NCBI GenBank assembly: GCA_937901165.1 | Contig: CALCGS010000040.1 | Location: forward strand, 1-13,964 | DNA length: 13,964 nt | Reading direction: 5' to 3' | Source of the DNA: an uncultured Alphaproteobacteria bacterium | GTDB taxonomy: Bacteria > Pseudomonadota > Alphaproteobacteria > Rs-D84 | Shown here: one piece after another, positions 1-4,533 of the stretch | Layout: each line of letters starts with the position of its first letter | How positions within the stretch are numbered: the first letter of the stretch is position 1 | Program-made: the position numbers and the translations under genes | The notes under the pieces: generated by a model | Databases searched by the model: none | Told to the model about the DNA's origin: nothing | The model's input: the letters and a program-made list of their open reading frames with translations, nothing else

Positions 1-351
1 CTTGCAAAAGAATTGAATATGAATGTTGCCACACTTAAAAAAGATGCACACTCAGCTACTGTTAAAAACGAATTAAAACTCGACAATTTAACCATTTATC
101 ATGGTCGTGTTGAAGATTTTGTAAAAAAACTACCCAGGAATCAAGAATACATTTTTACTTCACGTGCATTCGCACCATTGGTAAAAATACTTGATTATGT
201 ACACTCTACAAAATACCGGCTTTTTTTATTAAAAGGTCGTGAAATAGCCGGCGAAATTGCAACCGCAAAAACAAAACACAAATTCACATACGAATTATAC
301 CCATCAAAAACCGGTGATGGTTTCATAACAATTATACAAAAACACCGATAA
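1..351 (+). CDS. rsmG: 16S rRNA (guanine-N7) methyltransferase RsmG (GidB), C-terminal part
   Basis: This is the 3' end of a gene that begins before the window; frame 1 is open from base 1 and ends with TAA at 349-351, leaving 116 residues. RsmG uses S-adenosylmethionine to methylate N7 of G527 in 16S rRNA. The visible part carries the family's C-terminal landmarks: a GRVEDF segment, then TSRAFAPL, then LLKGREI followed by an Ala/Lys-rich stretch. Family members are about 200 residues, so roughly the first 80-90 residues are missing. This includes most of the SAM-binding fold. Lying directly before parA-parB is the usual order near the replication origin in many proteobacteria (mnmG-rsmG-parA-parB), which supports the call. 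An ATG at 19-21 and a TTG at 13-15 are internal codons, not the start. Confidence 0.9.
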   Translation, partial: LAKELNMNVATLKKDAHSATVKNELKLDNLTIYHGRVEDFVKKLPRNQEYIFTSRAFAPLVKILDYVHSTKYRLFLLKGREIAGEIATAKTKHKFTYELYPSKTGDGFITIIQKHR

Positions 352-365
352 TTTCATATGAAACA
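350..365. promoter_or_regulatory. parS-like palindrome 1 (candidate ParB binding site)
   Basis: The 16 bases AATTTCATATGAAACA match the widely conserved parS consensus TGTTTCACGTGAAACA at 12 of 16 positions by my count. The core TTTCATATGAAA is a perfect 12-bp palindrome. It overlaps the last bases of the rsmG stop codon and sits about 280 bases upstream of parA. The central CG step of the consensus is replaced by TA, which may weaken or alter recognition. Confidence 0.4.
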
Positions 366-417
366 AAACACAACTATTTGTTTTTATTATATTTTTTATA
401 TTTAATATCAATTATTG

Positions 418-461
418 CCGGCATTTTTGTATTTTTTTATTATAAAAGCCGGGATTTTTTT
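418..461 (+). terminator. Probable rho-independent terminator after rsmG
   Basis: CCGGC at 418-422 can pair with GCCGG at 448-452. The stem extends by TTTT/AAAA across a bulged A, with an AT-rich loop of about 16 bases. A T-run follows at 455-461. The loop is longer than usual, so the call is moderate, but the position about 65 bases after the rsmG stop fits. Confidence 0.4.
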
Positions 462-521
462 CAACAACACAAAAGATAATATTTTAATTTTTTTCAATCA
501 AAACGCACATGTGTTTTTTCT

Positions 522-537
522 TATTTCACATGAAATA
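522..537. promoter_or_regulatory. parS-like palindrome 2 (candidate ParB binding site)
   Basis: The 16 bases TATTTCACATGAAATA match the parS consensus TGTTTCACGTGAAACA at 13 of 16 positions, including the unbroken TTTCAC half. It lies 172 bases after the first candidate site and about 110 bases before parA. Chromosomal parS sites commonly cluster near parAB and the origin, so the location fits. Confidence 0.5.
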
Positions 538-587
538 AAAACTATCTTATTGTTTTTTGTATGTTTTTTATTTTTATTTTTTACACC

Positions 588-617
588 TTGACCGAATCGG
601 CTTAATTTGTGTATCTT
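588..617 (+). promoter_or_regulatory. Probable sigma70-type promoter of parAB
   Basis: TTGACC at 588-593 matches the -35 consensus at five of six positions. TATCTT at 612-617 serves as the -10 after an 18-base spacer. The expected transcript start near 624 gives a leader of about 22 bases containing the parA ribosome binding site AGGAAAGG (628-635). The xseB promoter candidate uses the same -10 context, TGTATCTTT. Confidence 0.5.
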
Positions 618-645
618 TAAAACAACAGGAAAGGATAACAAAACA

Positions 646-1422
646 ATGACAAAAGTTATTTCATTTGCCAACCAAAAGGGCGGGGTTGGAAAAACAACAA
701 CCGCAATAAACATTGCAACTTCGCTTGCAGCAATAAAAAAACGCGTATTATTAATAGATTTAGACGCACAAGGAAATGCTGGAACCGGACTTGGTTTTGT
801 TCGTGTAAACCACCAACAAAGCGTTTATGGCGTTATTATGAGAACGGCAAATATTGCCGATAACATATTATCAACCGCCGTACCAAATTTACATTTATTA
901 CCATCGAGTTTGGCACTATCTGGTGCAGAAGTCGATTTATTAGATGCAGATAACCGAGAATACAGATTACGCGATGCAATTGAAAAAATCAAAGATTATT
1001 ACGACTATATTATTATTGATTGTCCACCTGCACTAGGATATTTAACACTTAACGCATTAAACGCATCTGACTATGTTGTAATTCCATTACAATGTGAATT
1101 TTTTGCACTTGAAGGAATAAGACAATTGATAAATTCTATTACAGAAGTTCAAAAAAGATGGAATCCTAACTTAAAAATACTGGGCGTATTATTAACAATG
1201 TATGATAAAAGATACGGTCAAACACGCGAAGTTGAAGAAGACGTAAGAAAAACATTTGGCGACACAGTATTCAAAACCGTAATCCCCAGAAATGTAAGAA
1301 TTTCAGAAGCACCAAGTCATGGAAAACCTGCATTGTTTTATGACTTTAATTCAACTGGTGCCCAGGCTTATTTAAGGGTCGCAACGGAAATAATTAACAA
1401 AATAGAACAAGAGGATAAATAA
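646..1422 (+). CDS. parA: Chromosome partitioning ATPase ParA (Soj)
   Basis: ParA is a Walker-type ATPase that binds DNA non-specifically as an ATP dimer and works with ParB-parS complexes to move newly replicated origins apart. The 258-residue protein has the deviant Walker A motif KGGVGKTT at residues 11-18, including signature lysine K11. The A' motif DLDAQ is at 38-42, and the Walker B stretch YIIIDCPP ends near 128 with D125. It lacks the N-terminal helix-turn-helix domain of plasmid P1-type ParA proteins and has the short length of chromosomal ParA. I chose the ATG at 646 because AGGAAAGG (628-635) sits at a workable distance and the Walker A motif then falls at the usual place. An upstream in-frame TTG at 607 would add 13 residues without precedent. 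The stop is separated from parB by one base. Confidence 0.97.
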   Translation: MTKVISFANQKGGVGKTTTAINIATSLAAIKKRVLLIDLDAQGNAGTGLGFVRVNHQQSVYGVIMRTANIADNILSTAVPNLHLLPSSLALSGAEVDLLDADNREYRLRDAIEKIKDYYDYIIIDCPPALGYLTLNALNASDYVVIPLQCEFFALEGIRQLINSITEVQKRWNPNLKILGVLLTMYDKRYGQTREVEEDVRKTFGDTVFKTVIPRNVRISEAPSHGKPALFYDFNSTGAQAYLRVATEIINKIEQEDK

Positions 1423-1423
1423 T

Positions 1424-2302
1424 ATGTCAAAATTCGGTTTAGGTCGCGGTCTTGCAGATATCCAAGCAGAAATGGGTAGCATTCCTGATATTTCTATTTT
1501 AACAGGACATACAGAACGCGTTGTTGTAAAACAAATTCCTTTAATTCAAATTGGTGCAAACCCAGATCAGCCACGCAAAGAATTTAACGAAGAACAATTA
1601 AACGATTTGGCTGCTTCTATCCGTGAAAAAGGTGTTTTGCAACCAATATTGTTAAGAACAGTACAAAATAAACCTTATTTGTATGAAATTGTTGCGGGCG
1701 AAAGACGGTTTCGTGCATCTAAAATTGCAGGGCTTACAGAAATACCCGCATTAATAAAAAATTTAGATGATAAAAACACTATGGAAATCGCACTGATTGA
1801 AAACGTGCAACGTGAAAATTTAAACCCAATAGAAGAAGCAAACGCATACAAAAATCTTGTTGATAGTTGCCAATATAATTTAGATGATGTGTCAAGACTT
1901 ATCGGCAAATCAGTTAGTTATATAAGAAATTCTATGCGTTTGATTGAATTACCAGATTCCGTAAAAAACATGGTGGCCGAAGGTGTTATATCTGCATCAC
2001 ACGCCAGAACTATCGCTGTCGCAAAAAACCCGGAAAAACTTGCACACGAAATCATTGAACAAAAACTATCTGTCGCAGATGTTGCGACACGTGTAAAAAA
2101 CACAAAAAAAGCCGGTAAATGCCGGGAAAAAGCATCAACAAATATTGATGAAATAACCATAAAAAAAATAGAATCAAATATATCAAAATCGTTAAAAGTA
2201 CCGGTAAAATTCATAGAAAGAAAAGGCGGAGCAGGGCAAATAGTGCTTTCTTTTGGTTCACGTTTACAAATGCAAGAACTTATTGACAAACTGACAAAAT
2301 AA
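1424..2302 (+). CDS. parB: Chromosome partitioning protein ParB (Spo0J), parS-binding CTPase
   Basis: ParB binds parS and, as a CTP-dependent clamp, spreads along flanking DNA to build the complex that ParA moves. The 292-residue protein starts with the typical GLGRGL segment (5-10), which lies in the N-terminal region that stimulates ParA. The conserved box GERRFRAS (92-99) contributes to CTP binding, and ENVQREN (126-132) is the second conserved box. A helix-turn-helix follows at about 150-180 (DVSRLIGKSVSYIRNSMRLI). A Lys-rich linker (about 222-240) leads to a C-terminal dimerisation domain. The start has AGAGG nine bases upstream inside the parA end. The linker-coding DNA at 2112-2125 contains a CCGG..CCGG inverted repeat that nearly matches the terminator loop downstream. 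Co-transcription with parA is clear from the one-base gap. Confidence 0.97.
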   Translation: MSKFGLGRGLADIQAEMGSIPDISILTGHTERVVVKQIPLIQIGANPDQPRKEFNEEQLNDLAASIREKGVLQPILLRTVQNKPYLYEIVAGERRFRASKIAGLTEIPALIKNLDDKNTMEIALIENVQRENLNPIEEANAYKNLVDSCQYNLDDVSRLIGKSVSYIRNSMRLIELPDSVKNMVAEGVISASHARTIAVAKNPEKLAHEIIEQKLSVADVATRVKNTKKAGKCREKASTNIDEITIKKIESNISKSLKVPVKFIERKGGAGQIVLSFGSRLQMQELIDKLTK

Positions 2303-2308
2303 AAAGAT

Positions 2309-2341
2309 AAAAAAACACCGGCAAATGCCGGTATTTTTTTT
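2309..2341. terminator. Bidirectional terminator between parB and pal
   Basis: ACCGGC (2317-2322) pairs with GCCGGT (2327-2332) around the loop AAAT. An A-run lies before it and a T-run (2334-2341) after it, so the hairpin ends with a U-tract on both strands. It serves parAB from the left and pal from the right. Confidence 0.85.
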
Positions 2342-2355
2342 AACAATCAAACAAA

Positions 2356-2772
2356 TTATTTAACTGTTGTTGTGGCATTACGATTCATTTGCCATACTTT
2401 TTCACCGGAACCTTTAACCAATGGACGTTCTTTACCGTATGAAATTGTAGAAATACGTTTTGAATCTATACCATCTTTAACCAAAACAGCCTTTGCAGCA
2501 TTTGCACGACGTGCACCCAATGCCAAGTTGTATTCAGTAGAACCACGTTCGTCGCAGTTACCAGCAATTTGAACTTTGACATCTTCGTGATGTTTCATAT
2601 ATAAAGATTGACCCAACAAGTTATTTTCAGCATCTTCGGAAATTTCAGAAGAATTGAATGCAAAAAATACACGTTGATTGTTTAAATCAGTTGGTTCGAC
2701 AACACTAGCACCACCACAAGCGGCCAAAATGCCAGAAACGCCAGCCAACAAAGCAAAGTTTTTTATTTTCAT
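2356..2772 (-). CDS. pal: Peptidoglycan-associated lipoprotein Pal
   Basis: Pal is an outer-membrane lipoprotein whose OmpA-like domain binds peptidoglycan. With the Tol proteins it keeps the outer membrane invaginated during division. The 138-residue precursor has a short signal peptide with Lys residues at 2 and 4, a hydrophobic stretch and the lipobox LAAC, so C19 is the predicted lipidated residue. The OmpA-like domain includes VFFAFNSSEI (35-44) and the diaminopimelate-binding region GNCDERGSTEYNLALGARRA (71-90). The usual His or Thr after Gly is Asn here (N72), a mild deviation. AAGGGAG just upstream of the ATG is a strong ribosome binding site. No tolQRAB or ybgF gene lies next to it, whereas pal commonly closes the tol operon, so this copy is detached from its usual neighbours within the window. 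Confidence 0.95.
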   Translation of the reverse strand: MKIKNFALLAGVSGILAACGGASVVEPTDLNNQRVFFAFNSSEISEDAENNLLGQSLYMKHHEDVKVQIAGNCDERGSTEYNLALGARRANAAKAVLVKDGIDSKRISTISYGKERPLVKGSGEKVWQMNRNATTTVK

Positions 2773-2795
2773 GAAAATACTCCCTTGAGTTTTTG

Positions 2796-2820
2796 TTGCT
2801 CGTAGTATAGTCTATAATAA
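2796..2820 (+). promoter_or_regulatory. Divergent promoter region between pal and the glycosylase gene
   Basis: A consensus -10 box TATAAT lies at 2813-2818 on the plus strand, about 35 bases before the glycosylase ATG. On the opposite strand TATACT (2809-2804) could be the -10 of pal. I see no well-spaced -35 for either, so the two -10 boxes are the main support. The two start regions nearly overlap. Confidence 0.4.
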
Positions 2821-2852
2821 AAGTTAATAAAAATCAAGAGGAAATCTAATAA

Positions 2853-3629
2853 ATGTATTGTTCTGAAATTATTGATTTATATTTGTCCGGAATTAAATGG
2901 GAAATTAGCGACGTATCTTTTGTTCAACGCGAAAAATGGGCAAAACAAGTTGCATCCCAACAAATAACCCAAGAATCACAGGTTTTGGCCACACAAACGG
3001 CACAACCTGTTGCACAAATTGTTCCGGTGATTGCCCCAACTTCATCTATATCAATAGATATGGTAAAAACTATGGCGGCAAGACCATATGACATAAACGC
3101 TTTGTCCAGAATGTTATGCGAAACAAATCATCCATTAAAGACCGGGGCAAAAAATACAGTTGTTCCACATATTGCCCAAAATCCAAATGGCTTGTTGATT
3201 ATCACAGATATTCCAGGTACAGATGATGACGAATCGGGTAAAATTTTATCTGGAAATGTTGGGGATTTGATGGACAAAATGCTGTGGGCTATTGGTATGT
3301 CCAGAAAAGAAGTGTCTATTTTACCATTGGTTTTTTGGCGAACCCCAGGCGGCAGAACACCAACACGCACAGAACTTGATTTGGCAAAACCTTTTGTCGA
3401 TAGATTTATCGAATTTATAAACCCAAAATACATTTTAACACTTGGCGCAACCACAGCGACTGAGATTTTGGGGGTTTCAATATCAAATTCACATGGAAAA
3501 CAAATAAAAAAAGATAACATTACCGCAATTCCTATATATCATCCAAATTATCTGTTGCTTAAACCATCTGCAAAACGCGATGTTTGGATGGCATTACAAG
3601 AATTGCAAAATTTGTTGAAAAACGCATAA
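2853..3629 (+). CDS. Family 4-like uracil-DNA glycosylase, alphaproteobacterial type
   Basis: Enzymes of this family remove uracil from DNA to start base excision repair. The 258-residue protein has an N-terminal Gln/Ala-rich linker (about 30-70) and a C-terminal glycosylase domain (about 85-255). Three family motifs are recognisable but altered. TDIPG (118-122) stands where family 4 has GEAPG. WRTPGGRTP (162-170) matches the alphaproteobacterial WRPPGNRTP motif. YHPNYLL (229-235) corresponds to the HPAYLL motif that contacts the substrate. Of the four iron-sulfur cysteines of classical family 4 enzymes, the domain here shows only C89. Alphaproteobacterial relatives, as I recall them, also lack a full set. 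AAGAGGA lies 10 bases before the ATG. infC follows after 43 bases and may be co-transcribed. Family membership is fairly secure; activity is less certain because motif 1 is eroded. Confidence 0.8.
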   Translation: MYCSEIIDLYLSGIKWEISDVSFVQREKWAKQVASQQITQESQVLATQTAQPVAQIVPVIAPTSSISIDMVKTMAARPYDINALSRMLCETNHPLKTGAKNTVVPHIAQNPNGLLIITDIPGTDDDESGKILSGNVGDLMDKMLWAIGMSRKEVSILPLVFWRTPGGRTPTRTELDLAKPFVDRFIEFINPKYILTLGATTATEILGVSISNSHGKQIKKDNITAIPIYHPNYLLLKPSAKRDVWMALQELQNLLKNA

Positions 3630-3658
3630 AAATATTTAATAATACAGTTCAGGTAATA
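3629..3658 (+). repeat. Direct repeat copy A, leader of infC
   Basis: AAAATATTT (3629-3637) and GTTCAGGTAAT (3647-3657) recur exactly 101 bases downstream with the same spacing. By hand count the identity is 23 of 29 bases. This copy begins in the glycosylase stop codon and ends three bases before the infC ribosome binding site. Confidence 0.5.
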
Positions 3659-3660
3659 CA

Positions 3661-3675
3661 AAGGAGCCAAACATT
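3661..3675 (+). promoter_or_regulatory. Shine-Dalgarno and AUU start codon of infC
   Basis: A perfect AAGGAG at 3661-3666 is followed after six bases by ATT (3673-3675), which is in frame with IF3. In Escherichia coli infC also starts with AUU, and IF3 represses its own translation by discriminating against this codon. No ATG, GTG or TTG exists in frame at a position that would keep the conserved GPRIN motif. Confidence 0.85.
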
Positions 3676-4221
3676 AAACAAGTTCAAGCCCGTGATAATA
3701 AGCGCGATAACGGACCGCGTATAAACAATAAAATATTTGCAAAATCTGTTCAGGTAATTGACGCAAACGGACAAAATTTGGGCATTATGCGTACAACAGA
3801 AGCCTTGGATTTAGCCGCAGAGGCAGGTTTAGATTTAGTAGAAATGAATTCTGGAAACGATATTCCTATTGCCAAGATTATGGATTTCGGTAAATTTAAG
3901 TACGAACAAAAAAAACGTGCAGCAGAAGCCAAAAAAAATCAAAAAACAACTGGGATGCGCGATGTTTGGATTAAACCTTTTATCGAAGAAAATGATTTAA
4001 ACATAAAAATGAAAAAAACATTGGAATTTTTAGCCGAAGGCGACAAAGTTAAAATTTCTGTTATGACCAAGGGTAATAAAAAAGTACTTGCACGCGGTAA
4101 AGATGCAATTCCAGAATTATTTGAAAAGGTTACAAAAATCTTGGAAGGGCATGGGGTTTTAGAATCAAAATCAAAACCAGATGAACGAACAAAGTCAATT
4201 ATTATTGCACCTGTGAAATAG
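3673..4221 (+). CDS. infC: Translation initiation factor IF-3, AUU start
   Basis: IF3 binds the 30S subunit, prevents premature 50S joining and checks the start codon and initiator tRNA. Starting at the AUU at 3673, the protein is 182 residues, close to the usual 170-185. The N domain opens with the conserved GPRIN (14-18), then VQVIDANGQNLGI, and ends in the linker IMDFGKFKYE (69-78). The Lys-rich connector and the C domain follow (KPFIEENDLNIKMK and the KVKISVM strand). A prediction limited to common start codons would begin at the TTG at 3778 and lose 35 residues, including GPRIN, so it is wrong. The rpmI and rplT genes that normally follow infC are absent; a terminator ends the unit instead. 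Autoregulation through the AUU codon is expected from E. coli but is inferred here. Confidence 0.95.
   Translation: MKQVQARDNKRDNGPRINNKIFAKSVQVIDANGQNLGIMRTTEALDLAAEAGLDLVEMNSGNDIPIAKIMDFGKFKYEQKKRAAEAKKNQKTTGMRDVWIKPFIEENDLNIKMKKTLEFLAEGDKVKISVMTKGNKKVLARGKDAIPELFEKVTKILEGHGVLESKSKPDERTKSIIIAPVK
3730..3759 (+). repeat. Direct repeat copy B, within infC codons about 20-29
   Basis: This is the second copy of the 29-base repeat, with AAAATATTT at 3730-3738 and GTTCAGGTAAT at 3748-3758. It encodes the conserved start of the IF3 N domain (KIFAKSVQVI), so it is probably the ancestral one. Confidence 0.5.
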
Positions 4222-4260
4222 TAAAAAAAATCACGCCAAATGGCGTGATTTTGTTTTATT
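4222..4260 (+). terminator. Rho-independent terminator after infC
   Basis: ATCACGCCA (4230-4238) pairs with TGGCGTGAT (4241-4249), an inverted repeat of nine bases separated by AA. The innermost pairs must open to form the loop. T-rich sequence follows from 4249 and an A-run precedes. It begins directly after the infC stop codon. Confidence 0.88.
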
Positions 4261-4264
4261 TTAT

Positions 4265-4293
4265 TTGATTTTATTTCTATATTTTTGTATCTT
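4265..4293 (+). promoter_or_regulatory. Probable promoter of the xseB-mutS-truB-rpsO operon
   Basis: TTGATT (4265-4270) and TATCTT (4288-4293) are separated by a 17-base spacer, just after the infC terminator and 27 bases before the xseB ATG. The -10 context TGTATCTTT matches that of the parAB promoter candidate. A transcript start near 4300 leaves a short leader with AAGGA at 4309-4313. Confidence 0.45.
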
Positions 4294-4319
4294 TGATTCC
4301 AGATAAAAAAGGATTTGTT

Positions 4320-4514
4320 ATGGATGAAAAAAAATTATCTTTTGAAGAAGCATATAAACAATTGACCGAATTGGTAAAAAAAATGGAATCTGGGGAACTT
4401 GCGTTGGCTGATTCTGTGGTTGCATACGAACAAGGTATAAAATTAAAGGCCTATTGCGAACAATTATTGAAAGAAGCAGAATTAAAAATCGAAACACTTA
4501 AAGTAAACGCTTAA
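4320..4514 (+). CDS. xseB: Exodeoxyribonuclease VII small subunit XseB
   Basis: XseB assembles in several copies on XseA to form exonuclease VII, which degrades single-stranded DNA in repair and recombination. The 64-residue protein is wholly helical in appearance and has the family signature: LSFEEAYKQLTELVKKME, then GELALADSVVAYEQG, then a Lys/Glu-rich C-terminal helix. I chose the ATG at 4320 because AAGGA lies six bases upstream and the protein then begins MDEKKLSFEEA, as expected. An upstream in-frame TTG at 4293 overlaps the predicted -10 box and would precede the ribosome binding site. The partner gene xseA is not in this window. mutS follows after 19 bases, so these two repair genes are probably co-transcribed. 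Confidence 0.93.
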   Translation: MDEKKLSFEEAYKQLTELVKKMESGELALADSVVAYEQGIKLKAYCEQLLKEAELKIETLKVNA

Positions 4515-4533
4515 TATTTTTTAAGGACCACAC

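Larger units (their letters stand above)
352..645. other. Intergenic region rsmG-parA, 294 bp
   Basis: This is a very AT-rich gap with long T-runs and no supportable coding sequence. It holds the rsmG terminator, most of two parS-like palindromes, a separate CACATGTG palindrome (506-513) and the parAB promoter. I looked for DnaA boxes of the TTATCCACA type and found none, so I do not call a replication origin here. Confidence 0.6.

Noticed and set aside
607..645. Upstream TTG start for ParA
   Set aside because: It would lie before the ribosome binding site and overlap the promoter; the added 13 residues are not ParA-like.
352..645. Replication origin in the gap before parA
   Set aside because: The AT-rich sequence and gene context are suggestive, but I found no DnaA-box-like TTATCCACA cluster.
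1918..2346. 142-residue minus-strand open frame opposite parB
   Set aside because: It crosses the terminator and is the antisense shadow of ParB; Phe/Ser-rich composition is typical of antisense Lys/Glu codons.
3778..4221. IF3 beginning at the TTG at 3778 (147 residues)
   Set aside because: It would remove the conserved N-terminal GPRIN and first strand, and has no Shine-Dalgarno, while the AUU at 3673 has both.
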